Shown here piece after piece: positions 7,295-14,187 of a stretch of DNA of 27,250 bases; the first letter of the stretch is position 1; every line of letters begins with the position of its first letter. Origin of the DNA: Lentisphaeria bacterium UBA1724 (GTDB lineage: Bacteria > Verrucomicrobiota > Lentisphaeria > Oligosphaerales > Oligosphaeraceae); assembly GCA_002315885.1 (NCBI GenBank), contig DCIO01000126.1, positions 8,062 through 35,311 of the forward strand. Direction: 5' to 3'. The translations under genes were made by a program, and so were the position numbers. The notes under the pieces were generated by a model. It made no database searches, was not told where the DNA came from, and worked only from the letters and a program-made list of their open reading frames with translations.

Positions 7295-8563
7295 CTACTT
7301 TGCCACTGCGGCGACGATAATCGCTGCGTTGTCAGCGCCAATGCCCTCGATGCCCGCCAGTTCTTCCTGGCTGGCTTCACGCAGGCCGTCGATGGAGTGA
7401 TAGCCGTTGGTGACCAGGATGCGACCGATGGACACGTCAACGCCACAGGTCTGGGCGAACATCTCGGCGGTCTGGGCAATCATCTGCTCCATGGAGGTCT
7501 CCTGGGGGACCTCGGTGGCGGCAATCTTCTCGATGTTGATCTTCCAGCCCAGGAGTTTGGCGGCCAGACGGGCATTCTGGCCCTTCTTGCCAATGGAGAG
7601 AGAAAGCTGATCCTCAGTGACACGCACCTGGAGAATCTTCTCGCCGTCAATCTCCTCCACATAGACCTTCGCCAATTTCGCGGGCTTCAGGGCATTCTCC
7701 GCAAAGACCTTGATGTCGGGATCCCAGTTGATGATGTCAACCTTCTCGCCACCCAATTCGCTGACGATCATGCGGACACGGGCACCACGCATGCCAACGC
7801 AGGCACCCACGGGGTCCACCTTGGGCTGAGCACTGTATACCGCAATCTTGGAACGATAGCCAGGCTCACGGGCAATGCCCTTGATCTCCACGGTGCCATC
7901 GGAAATCTCGCTGACCTCACGCTCGAAAAGACGACGCACGAACTCGGGGCTGGAACGGGTGACGAAGATGCTGGCGCCGGGCTTGTCGGGATTGAGGGTC
8001 TTCAACAGGACCGTGATGTGGTCGCCAGCCTCATACAGCTCTCCAGGAATGCACGCCTTGGGAGGCATGAGGCCCTCCGCGGTGCCGAAGTCAATCCAGA
8101 CACCATTCTTGTCGCGACGGGCGACGCTGCCGGAAAGCAACTGCCCTTCCTGCCCCGTGAACTGGGAAACCACATGGCGCTTCTCGGCGTCCTGCAAACC
8201 CATGGTGAAGACCTGACGAGCCGCCGTGGAGGCGATACGACCAAAATCCTGTGTCTCCACCTTCCAGTCAATCTCCTGACCAATCTGGGCACCAGGGACT
8301 TTGGTGAGAGCGGTCTTCAGGTCAATCTCCAAAGAGGCATCCACCACCTTCTCCACGACAGTCAATTTCGCAAAGCAGGAGATGTTCATCTTGTCGTCAA
8401 TCTGAACATCCACATTCTGGAAATTGCGCACGGCCTTGCGGGCAGCAGCACGGATGGTATCTCCCAGCATTGCGGCCAATTCCGTCCGGGAAATGCCACG
8501 GGCCTTGGCCAAATAGTCAATCAACTGAATGCGCTCTTTCTGCTCATCCATCTGTTTGCTCAT
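7295..8563 (-). CDS. nusA: Transcription termination/antitermination factor NusA
   Basis: RNA polymerase-associated factor controlling pausing, termination and antitermination. The 422-residue protein shows the N-terminal polymerase-binding domain, an S1 domain around GQLLSGSVARRDKNGVWIDF, two KH domains (GACVGMRGARVRMI and LSLSIGKKGQNARLA), and a C-terminal helix-hairpin-helix segment ending ELAGIEGIGADNAAIIVAAV. GGAGG lies 8 nt before the ATG. It is the first gene of the minus-strand operon; rimP, which often precedes nusA, is not upstream here. The leader contains a terminator-like hairpin (see 8585-8617), which would fit autoregulation by NusA as known in E. coli, though that is inference. 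Confidence 0.97.
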   Translation of the reverse strand: MSKQMDEQKERIQLIDYLAKARGISRTELAAMLGDTIRAAARKAVRNFQNVDVQIDDKMNISCFAKLTVVEKVVDASLEIDLKTALTKVPGAQIGQEIDWKVETQDFGRIASTAARQVFTMGLQDAEKRHVVSQFTGQEGQLLSGSVARRDKNGVWIDFGTAEGLMPPKACIPGELYEAGDHITVLLKTLNPDKPGASIFVTRSSPEFVRRLFEREVSEISDGTVEIKGIAREPGYRSKIAVYSAQPKVDPVGACVGMRGARVRMIVSELGGEKVDIINWDPDIKVFAENALKPAKLAKVYVEEIDGEKILQVRVTEDQLSLSIGKKGQNARLAAKLLGWKINIEKIAATEVPQETSMEQMIAQTAEMFAQTCGVDVSIGRILVTNGYHSIDGLREASQEELAGIEGIGADNAAIIVAAVAK

Positions 8564-8584
8564 AATGTGTACCTCCGTATGTTG

Positions 8585-8617
8585 CGGGTAAAAAGAAAGC
8601 GGGTCGACAGACCCGCT
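8585..8617 (-). terminator. Terminator-like hairpin (possible attenuator) in the nusA leader
   Basis: In the minus-strand transcript AGCGGGT-CTGTCG-ACCCGCT is followed by TTCTTTTT, a good intrinsic terminator shape, only about 27 nt before the nusA ATG. A second ACCCGC lies just downstream (8590 down to 8585) and could compete for the same GCGGGT. ACAGAC upstream (about 8632-8627) can pair with GTCTGT in the hairpin (8612-8607). The placement between promoter and nusA suggests attenuation rather than termination of another gene. Confidence 0.55.
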
Positions 8618-8650
8618 CCAATGACGTCTGTGATGATGTAAAACGCCCTT

Positions 8651-8679
8651 AATATAATACTAGAAAGGACCTTTGTCGC
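8651..8679 (-). promoter_or_regulatory. Candidate promoter of the nusA-infB-lnt operon
   Basis: On the minus strand GCGACA (8679-8674) and TATATT (8656-8651) are separated by 17 bp, matching sigma-70-type spacing with 4/6 and 5/6 consensus bases. The expected start near 8644 gives a leader of about 80 nt that contains the hairpin at 8598-8617. Confidence 0.5.
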
Positions 8680-8699
8680 GTTTTCTTTCGCCCTATTCC

Positions 8700-8840
8700 T
8701 TCGCCCTAAAGGGCTCACACAGGACAGAAGGATCTTCCACCTCCCCTAGCCCCCGAAAAAATCCGGAAGCCCGGGGGAAAAATCCAGAAGCCGGGTTAGC
8801 TAAAAGGCCCTTCTGTCCTGTGTGAGCCCTTTAGGGCGAA
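8700..8840. repeat. Perfect 32-bp inverted repeat pair with nested repeats
   Basis: The arms at 8700-8731 and 8809-8840 are exact reverse complements and contain the palindrome GCCCTTTAGGGC. A third identical copy is at 10084-10115 on the far side of the outer-membrane protein gene. Copies 1 and 3 also share a GGGAGGTGGAA flank. The 77-bp centre holds an imperfect direct repeat (AAAAATCCGGAAGCCCGGG, then AAAAATCCAGAAGCCGGG). On the right, GGGCGAAA recurs three times within 8834-8870. There is no coding sequence; it could extrude a cruciform or be a mobile REP-like element. Confidence 0.85.
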
Positions 8841-8911
8841 AGAAAAGGGGCGAAAAAAAGGGCGAAAGCCCCCCAGGCTTATGATTTTCCAAGAATTTTG
8901 CATATTTTCAT

Positions 8912-8937
8912 TTGCGAAATGGCTATGACACTATAAA
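8912..8937 (+). promoter_or_regulatory. Candidate promoter of the outer-membrane protein gene
   Basis: TATAAA at 8932-8937 is a strong -10 candidate. TTGCGA at 8912-8917 is the nearest -35-like hexamer, but its spacing is only 14 bp, so the -35 assignment is weak. The implied leader of about 125 nt runs to a ribosome site AAAAGGA 8 nt before the ATG at 9069. A small CCCG/CGGG hairpin lies at about 9007-9022. Confidence 0.35.
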
Positions 8938-9068
8938 TTAGCGAATGTTCCGTGTTCTGGCACCTACGATTTTGTGATCGGAAAGGCGTGATTCAGGCCC
9001 TCTGCCCGCAGGATTACGGGATTTTGCTTTCATCCTTAGAAACCAAAACTCAAAAAAGGAAAATCAAG

Positions 9069-9995
9069 ATGAAGAAATTGACCGCACTGCTGATGATGTT
9101 TGCCATGGTCGCTTCTATGAGCATCTTCGCCCAGGAAGTCGCCGCTCCCGAGACCGCTCCCGAAGTCGAGCCCGAGTCCGAGAAATGCGCCCTGATCCCC
9201 TCCGTCGCCCTGAGCCTGGACGTCAAGTCTAAGTATATGTGCGATGGCGAAGTCGTGAACCCCGATGGCATGCTCTTCCTGGATGCCTTCGCCGCATGGG
9301 ATTGCGGTCTGTACATCGACCTGTGGACCGCTATCGACCTGAACGGCTACAACAATGGTACCGACTATGATGATGGTAATTTCAAGAACGATCGCCGTAA
9401 CCGCCCCGAGGAAATCGACTACGTGATCGGCTACGCCTACACCTTCGAAGACCTGCTGCCCTTCTCCCCCCTGACCTTCGACGTGGCATACAAGTACTTC
9501 CAGTATCCCCGCGCCAAGTTCCGCTCTGACGAGCAGGTCGACACCACCGTCAAGCTGAACAACCTTCTGGACAAGGAAGGCGACGCATGGCTGTCCACCA
9601 GCTTCACCTGGCGCTATCGCACCAACCGCTTTGACAACGAAAGCAGCAACTACAGCTGGATTGATGTGACCTACGGTTACAACTTCACCGAGAAGTTCTC
9701 CGCCTTCCTCTCCAACAAGGTGTTCTACATGTGCAAGAGCAAGGTCAGAGACGCAGGTCTTGACTACAATGATTATGGCAAGGGCTACAAGAAGTACTGC
9801 GGCAACCGCGACTGCTTCAGCTCCCTGGAGAGCACCCTCGAGGCCGACTACGCCATCACCAAGAATTTCTCCGTCCGCGCCTACGTCGATTGCGGTTGGG
9901 CACTGGATAACGAGGTCCGTCAGGCCTGGCAGGATCGCGACCACGCCAACTCCTTCAACGTCCGTTACGGCGCTGGCTGCACCTACGCTTTCTAA
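9069..9995 (+). CDS. Predicted outer-membrane beta-barrel protein (TorF-like putative porin)
   Basis: The 308-residue product begins with a clear signal peptide (MKKLTALLMMFAMVASMSIFA, likely cut before Q22), followed by a Pro/Glu-rich stretch to about residue 38. The rest alternates short aromatic-rich strands and polar loops and ends in CTYAF, the aromatic C-terminus typical of barrels inserted by the BAM machinery. The opening segment (ALSLDVKSKYMCDGEV, then GLYIDLWTAIDLN and EEIDYVIGYAYTF) resembles TorF-type putative porins, but that assignment is tentative. The mature part has eight cysteines (40, 58, 79, 222, 244, 249, 275, 304), unusual for a barrel. The in-frame ATG at 8952 was rejected because the signal peptide and ribosome site fit 9069. 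Codon use is strongly biased, suggesting high expression. It is a single-gene unit ending at a strong terminator. Confidence 0.85.
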   Translation: MKKLTALLMMFAMVASMSIFAQEVAAPETAPEVEPESEKCALIPSVALSLDVKSKYMCDGEVVNPDGMLFLDAFAAWDCGLYIDLWTAIDLNGYNNGTDYDDGNFKNDRRNRPEEIDYVIGYAYTFEDLLPFSPLTFDVAYKYFQYPRAKFRSDEQVDTTVKLNNLLDKEGDAWLSTSFTWRYRTNRFDNESSNYSWIDVTYGYNFTEKFSAFLSNKVFYMCKSKVRDAGLDYNDYGKGYKKYCGNRDCFSSLESTLEADYAITKNFSVRAYVDCGWALDNEVRQAWQDRDHANSFNVRYGAGCTYAF

Positions 9996-10018
9996 TTCCT
10001 GAATTAGATTCGTAACTC

Positions 10019-10055
10019 AAAAAAGGCCATCGGTTCACCACCGATGGCCTTTTTT
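10019..10055. terminator. Strong intrinsic terminator after the outer-membrane protein gene
   Basis: A perfect 10-bp stem GGCCATCGGT/ACCGATGGCC with loop TCACC is flanked by six A on the left and six T on the right, so the full stem is 16 bp and the structure could work in both directions. It lies 23 bp after the stop codon. Confidence 0.93.
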
Positions 10056-10083
10056 CAATTAGTCGATGAGGGAGGTGGAAACC

Positions 10084-10115
10084 CCTTCTGTCCTGTGTGA
10101 GCCCTTTAGGGCGAA
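10084..10115 (+). repeat. 32-bp dispersed repeat, copy 3
   Basis: Identical to the arm at 8809-8840 and inverted relative to 8700-8731. With its GGGAGGTGGAA flank (10069-10079) it matches the extended form of the 8700 copy. It sits between the outer-membrane protein terminator and the promoter of the next unit. Confidence 0.85.
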
Positions 10116-10142
10116 AAAGGTCACCTGGTGTTTCATACAAAC

Positions 10143-10170
10143 TTGCAATTCGCTTGCAACTGAATATATT
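10143..10170 (+). promoter_or_regulatory. Candidate promoter for the small ORF-ppdK unit
   Basis: TTGCAA (10143-10148) and TATATT (10165-10170) are separated by 16 bp. A second TTGCAA at 10154-10159 is too close to the -10. No other convincing promoter was found before ppdK, so the small ORF, the structured leader and ppdK are probably one transcript. Confidence 0.5.
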
Positions 10171-10238
10171 AAGGCGTTTTTCCTATCATCTCCCGAAAAT
10201 TTCATTCAGAAATCAAACAACTTTAAGGAATTAAAGCA

Positions 10239-10346
10239 ATGAGCCAGCAGCACACCAAGTCTGAGAAGCGCAACCGTCGTAAGCGTTACGAGGAGCGCGT
10301 CCGCGAGCGTATCAACGAAGCGAAAGCCGCCGCGAAGAAGAAGTAG
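10239..10346 (+). CDS. 35-residue strongly basic small protein of unknown function
   Basis: An ATG preceded by AAGGAA at 8-nt spacing opens 35 codons and a TAG stop. The product starts MSQQHTKSEKRNRRKRYEER, is dominated by Arg, Lys and Glu, and ends AKAAAKKK; it is predicted to be a single charged helix. Its codons (CGT, CGC, AAG, GAG) match the biased set of the neighbouring highly expressed genes, which supports real translation. The stop is one base from the first helix of the ppdK leader, so it could be an independent small RNA- or ribosome-binding protein or a leader peptide whose translation affects that fold. I do not recognise a family. Confidence 0.65.
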   Translation: MSQQHTKSEKRNRRKRYEERVRERINEAKAAAKKK

Positions 10347-10454
10347 TTTTGCCTCGCCGGAGGTAGTTTGTCCGGCATAAGACACGGGGTGTCGTGTCGT
10401 CCTTCTCGCGTTATAGTCGAGGCAAATGGGCGGCTGCGGTCCGTGTCTTTTTTT
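10347..10454 (+). ncRNA. Structured ppdK leader: candidate riboswitch or attenuator
   Basis: Helix P1 pairs TTTGCCTCG (10348-10356) with CGAGGCAAA (10418-10426). Inside are P2, CCGGA (10357-10361) with TCCGG (10371-10375), and P3, GACAC (10381-10385) with either of two GTGTC (10389-10393 or 10394-10398), which ATAA/TTAT can extend. Together they form a three-way junction. AAGACACGG (10379-10387) is also an exact complement of CCGTGTCTT (10441-10449), followed by T to 10454, giving a terminator-like helix. That helix crosses P1, so the two are alternatives or a pseudoknot. No match to a known riboswitch class was recognised. Confidence 0.5.
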
Positions 10455-10492
10455 GTTTCAGCGCGTAAACACTGCAAAAAGAGAAAGAAGAA

Positions 10493-13282
10493 ATGGCAAC
10501 CGCAAAGAAGAGTCCTACGAAGAAGGCCGCGCCTGCTGAGAAGAAGTCCGCAGGCATCAAGTATGTGTATCGCTTTGGCCAGAATGGCGCCGAAGGCAAT
10601 GCGGAGATGAAGAATCTGCTGGGTGGCAAAGGCGCCAACCTGGCGGAGATGAGCCGTCTGGGGCTGCCTGTCCCCGCGGGTTTCACCATCACCACCGATT
10701 GCTGCAACGAATATTTTGCCCTGAATGGCAATTTCCCCGCGGAACTGAAATCCCAGGTGGAGGCCGCTCTGGCTGAAGTGGAAAAGCAGATGGGTCGTAA
10801 ATACGGCGATGTGAAGAACCCCCTGCTGGTCTCCTGCCGCTCTGGCGCCCGCCAGTCCATGCCTGGCATGATGGACACCGTCCTGAATATCGGTCTCTCC
10901 AGCGCCACCATCCCCGGCCTCATCGCACAGACCAAGAATGAGCGCTTCGTGTGGGACTCCTACCGCCGCCTCATCATGATGTATGCCGACGTGGTCATGG
11001 AAAAGGCCGAAGGCATCGACCCCATCGACGGCAAAGGCATCCGCAAGCTGCTGGATGACATGCTGGCACAGTATAAGTATATCAAGGGCTACAAATCCGA
11101 TACCGACCTGACCGCCACCGACCTGAAGGATCTGGCAAACGCCTTCAAGCGCCGCATCAAGGAAGTCCTGGGGACCGATTTCCCCGATGATCCCATGCAG
11201 CAGCTGTGGGGCGGCATCGGCGCCGTCTTCAAGAGCTGGAATGGCGCCAAGGCCATCTCCTACCGTCGCATCGAGGGCATTCCGGACACCTGGGGTACCG
11301 CCGTCAACGTCCAGACCATGGTCTTTGGCAACATGGGTGACACCAGCGCCACTGGCGTCGCCTTCACCCGTAACCCCGCCACCGGCGAGAACAAGTTCTT
11401 CGGTGAGTGGCTGGTGAATGCCCAGGGCGAAGACGTGGTGGCGGGTATCCGCACCCCCAGCCCCTTGAACAACGAGACCAAGAACGAGCGCAACCGCAAG
11501 ATGAAGTCCATGCAGGAAGTGATGCCTGAGGCCTACAAGGAACTGGTTCAGATCCGCGAGACCCTGGAAAAGCACTACCACGATATGCAGGACCTGGAAT
11601 TCACCGTGGAGAAGGGCAAGCTCTTCATGCTGCAGTGCCGCGTTGGCAAGCGCGGTGGTAAGGCCGCCGTCACCATGGCATTGGATATGCTGGCTGAGAA
11701 GCTGATTGACGAGCCCACCGCAGTGATGCGCGTCCAGCCCAACCAGGTCATCGAGTTCCTCCTGCCCATCATCGAGCCTGCCGCCGAACAGCGCAGCAAG
11801 GCGCTGGTGCAGGGTCTGCCCGCCGGTCCTGGCGCCGCTTGCGGTGGCATCTACTTCTCCAGCGCAGACGCCGTGGAAGCCGACAAGATGGGCAAGAAGG
11901 TCATCCTGGTCCGCGAAGAGACCAACCCCGAGGACGTGGAAGGCATGCGCAGCGCTGACGGTATCCTCACCGCACGCGGCGGTATGACCAGCCACGCGGC
12001 TCTGGTGGCACGCGGATGGGGCAAGTCCTGCATCGTGGGCGCCAGCGACATGATCGTCGACGAAGTCAACAAGACTGTCAAGGTGGGCGACAAGATTCTC
12101 CACGAAGGCGACATGATCACCATCAACGGCTCCAAGGGCTTTGCCTACGAAGGCGAGCTGCCCCTGGTTCCTCCCACCGCAGGCGCGGATTACTCCAAGT
12201 TCCTGCGCTTCATGACTCTGGTGGACAAGCACCGCACCATGGGCGTCCGCGCCAATGCGGACAACCCCGCAGATGCCCAGAAGGCCCGCGAGTTCGGCGC
12301 CGAGGGCATCGGCCTCTTCCGTACCGAGCACATGTTCTACGGCACTGGCAGCGCGGAGCCCCTGTTCCTGTTGCGCAAGATGATCCTCTGCGTGGATTCC
12401 AAGGACCGCATCTCCGTCCTGAAGGAGCTCTTCCCCGCCATGAAGAACGACATCAAGCAGACCATGAAGGTCATGGGCGACTACCCTGTCACCGTTCGTC
12501 TGCTGGATCCCCCTCTGCACGAATTCGTGCCCCACTCCAAGACTGGTCGTGCGGAGCTCTCCAAGTCCCTGAATGTGGCTGAGGAAGAGATCGTGAAGCG
12601 CATTGACGCCCTGGCGGAGTCCAACCCCATGATGGGTCACCGCGGTGTCCGCCTCTCCGTCACCTATCCCGAAATCACTCAGTTCCAGGTCCGCGCCATC
12701 TTCCAGGCCGCCGCTGAGCTGACCGTGGAAGAGAACCGCCAGGTGATTCCCGAAATCATGGTCCCCATCACCTCCGATGTGCGGGAACTGCGCTATGTGG
12801 AGAAGATCGTCAAGGATGTCCACGCGGAAATCAAGCGCCGCTTCGATTTCAAGGAATTCCCCTACCACCTGGGCACCATGATCGAGATCCCCCGCGCCGC
12901 CCTCAATGCCGACAAGCTGGCAGGCGTCGCAGAGTTCTTCTCCTTCGGTACCAACGACCTCTCTCAGATGACCTTCGGATTCTCCCGGGATGATATCGGC
13001 GCGTTCATGGGCGACTACCTCGGTAAGCACATCATCGACGCGGACCCCTTCCAGACCATCGATGTGGAAGGCGTCGGACAGCTCATCGAACTGGCCGCAC
13101 AGAAGGGCCGCTCCGTCCGCCCCGATATTCACCTGGGTATCTGCGGTGAACAAGGCGGCGATCCCGCTTCCGTGGAATTCTGCTACAAGGCAGGTCTGAC
13201 ATACGTGAGCTGCTCGCCTTTCCGAGTGCCCATCGCACGAGTGGCCGCCGCACAGGCCGCCATTAAGGCACAGCGAGCCTAA
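10493..13282 (+). CDS. ppdK: Pyruvate, phosphate dikinase
   Basis: Interconverts pyruvate, ATP and phosphate with phosphoenolpyruvate, AMP and pyrophosphate; in anaerobes it often serves PPi-linked glycolysis as well as gluconeogenesis. The 929-residue protein has the ATP-grasp domain from residue 23 (GGKGANLAEMSRLGLPVPAGF), the swivelling phosphohistidine domain with GGMTSHAALVARGWG (H501), and the C-terminal PEP/pyruvate barrel with ICGEQGGDP (C884). It is slightly longer than the usual 870-890 residues, partly because of a Lys/Ala-rich N-terminal extension (MATAKKSPTKKAAPAEKK). The ribosome site is weak (AGAAAGAAG). Codon bias is strong, fitting high expression. It is preceded by a structured leader and ends at a perfect terminator. 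Confidence 0.97.
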   Translation: MATAKKSPTKKAAPAEKKSAGIKYVYRFGQNGAEGNAEMKNLLGGKGANLAEMSRLGLPVPAGFTITTDCCNEYFALNGNFPAELKSQVEAALAEVEKQMGRKYGDVKNPLLVSCRSGARQSMPGMMDTVLNIGLSSATIPGLIAQTKNERFVWDSYRRLIMMYADVVMEKAEGIDPIDGKGIRKLLDDMLAQYKYIKGYKSDTDLTATDLKDLANAFKRRIKEVLGTDFPDDPMQQLWGGIGAVFKSWNGAKAISYRRIEGIPDTWGTAVNVQTMVFGNMGDTSATGVAFTRNPATGENKFFGEWLVNAQGEDVVAGIRTPSPLNNETKNERNRKMKSMQEVMPEAYKELVQIRETLEKHYHDMQDLEFTVEKGKLFMLQCRVGKRGGKAAVTMALDMLAEKLIDEPTAVMRVQPNQVIEFLLPIIEPAAEQRSKALVQGLPAGPGAACGGIYFSSADAVEADKMGKKVILVREETNPEDVEGMRSADGILTARGGMTSHAALVARGWGKSCIVGASDMIVDEVNKTVKVGDKILHEGDMITINGSKGFAYEGELPLVPPTAGADYSKFLRFMTLVDKHRTMGVRANADNPADAQKAREFGAEGIGLFRTEHMFYGTGSAEPLFLLRKMILCVDSKDRISVLKELFPAMKNDIKQTMKVMGDYPVTVRLLDPPLHEFVPHSKTGRAELSKSLNVAEEEIVKRIDALAESNPMMGHRGVRLSVTYPEITQFQVRAIFQAAAELTVEENRQVIPEIMVPITSDVRELRYVEKIVKDVHAEIKRRFDFKEFPYHLGTMIEIPRAALNADKLAGVAEFFSFGTNDLSQMTFGFSRDDIGAFMGDYLGKHIIDADPFQTIDVEGVGQLIELAAQKGRSVRPDIHLGICGEQGGDPASVEFCYKAGLTYVSCSPFRVPIARVAAAQAAIKAQRA

Positions 13283-13291
13283 TACCAAATA

Positions 13292-13322
13292 GGGCCGCGG
13301 GAAAAACCCGCGGCCCTTTTTT
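13292..13322 (+). terminator. Intrinsic terminator of ppdK
   Basis: A perfect 10-bp GC stem GGGCCGCGGG/CCCGCGGCCC with loop AAAAA is followed by six T, 9 bp after the ppdK stop. It runs directly into the heptamer repeats. Confidence 0.95.
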
Positions 13323-13392
13323 AATGCTCAATGCTCAATGCTTAATGCTTAATGTTGGAGGGGGAGGTTTCCCCCTTGCCCCCTCTTTCTTC
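13323..13392 (+). repeat. 3'-end repeat module, copy B
   Basis: Four heptamers (AATGCTC twice, AATGCTT twice) begin where the ppdK terminator T-run ends. They are followed by AGGGGG-AGGTTT-CCCCCT and GCCCCCTCTTTCTTC. Relative to ppdK the orientation is the same as for the copies after lnt and pyrE. Confidence 0.75.
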
Positions 13393-13410
13393 AATTAGAA
13401 AATTACGATT

Positions 13411-13429
13411 GTTCCACAAGTTGTGGAAC
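13411..13429. other. Palindrome GTTCCACAAGTTGTGGAAC
   Basis: Nine-base arms around a single G are followed by GATTTTCGTTTT. It may be a second plus-strand terminator, or an operator-like site. The rest of 13283-13602 holds only repeats and hairpins and no gene. Confidence 0.55.
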
Positions 13430-13470
13430 GATTTTCGTTTTAGAATACTACTCTTAAAATCAATGCTTTG

Positions 13471-13546
13471 GGCCCCTGCAGAGGCCAGGGTGTACCGACG
13501 GCGTCCCGCCGTCGCGCAATAAAATGTATTTGACCCTGGAGGGGCC
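13471..13546. repeat. Nested inverted repeat containing hairpin element copy 2
   Basis: GGCCCCT (13471-13477) and CCAGGG (13485-13490) pair with CCCTGG (13534-13539) and AGGGGCC (13540-13546), leaving a GCAGAGG bulge. The enclosed segment contains TGTACC and the CGACGGCG/CGCCGTCG hairpin (13496-13514, loop TCC), then an AT-rich stretch. The symmetric outer arms make it look like one compact element with its own boundaries. Confidence 0.65.
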
Positions 13547-13602
13547 TGCGATGGCACGCGACCAGTCCTGTGCGTAGCAATTTCGTTACCGCTTGCGCGT
13601 GT

Positions 13603-14172
13603 CTACCGTTTCAGGAGTTCCATGAACTCGTTGCGGGTGGCTTCCTTCTGGCGGAATGAGCCCAATACTGCGCTGGTGACCATGAGCGAATTCTGCTTCT
13701 GGACACCCCGCATCATCATGCAGAGGTGGTGGCATTCCATGACCACACCCACGCCCTGGGCGTCAATCTTCTCCCGCACGTATGACGCAATCTGCTGCGT
13801 CAGGCGTTCCTGGAGCTGGAGACGATGGGCGAAGCAATCCACGATACGCGCCAGTTTTGAGACCCCATAGACCTTCCCTTTGGGAATATATCCGATATGC
13901 ACCCTGCCGTAGAAGGGCAGCAGGTGGTGTTCGCAAAGGGAATATACCTCAATATCCTTGACCACCACCATGTGGTTGCATTCCTCGCTGAAAATCGCGT
14001 CCCCCACGATATCGTCGGGATTCTGATGATATCCCTGCAGAAGGAACTCGAAGGCCTTCTGGACGCGTTCTGGAGTCTTTACGAGCCCTTCACGGGTGGG
14101 GTCCTCGCCACTGAGCTTCAGGATTTCACGAATGTGGTCGGCGATATTCAGTTGGTTGATCTCTTGGGACAT
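13603..14172 (-). CDS. folE: GTP cyclohydrolase I
   Basis: Converts GTP to 7,8-dihydroneopterin triphosphate, the first step of folate-type pterin synthesis, or of queuosine and related pathways. The 189-residue protein has the type I family length. Zinc ligands are visible as C80 and H83 in SLCEHHLLPFYG and C151 in CHHLCMMMRG; QKQNS follows closely. It lies 15 nt after nadE with no obvious ribosome site, so translation may depend on the upstream gene. It is last in the minus-strand run and converges on ppdK. Confidence 0.96.
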   Translation of the reverse strand: MSQEINQLNIADHIREILKLSGEDPTREGLVKTPERVQKAFEFLLQGYHQNPDDIVGDAIFSEECNHMVVVKDIEVYSLCEHHLLPFYGRVHIGYIPKGKVYGVSKLARIVDCFAHRLQLQERLTQQIASYVREKIDAQGVGVVMECHHLCMMMRGVQKQNSLMVTSAVLGSFRQKEATRNEFMELLKR

Positions 14173-14187
14173 TTTATTTCAAAGAAT

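Noticed and set aside
10286..13288. 1000-codon open frame opposite ppdK, and similar long frames opposite infB, secA and nusA
   Set aside because: They are antisense shadows caused by strong codon bias and GC-rich third positions; the opposite strand encodes well-matched enzymes.
13342..13557. 71-codon minus-strand frame in the ppdK-folE spacer
   Set aside because: It spans the repeat module and nested inverted repeat and has no plausible start or homology.
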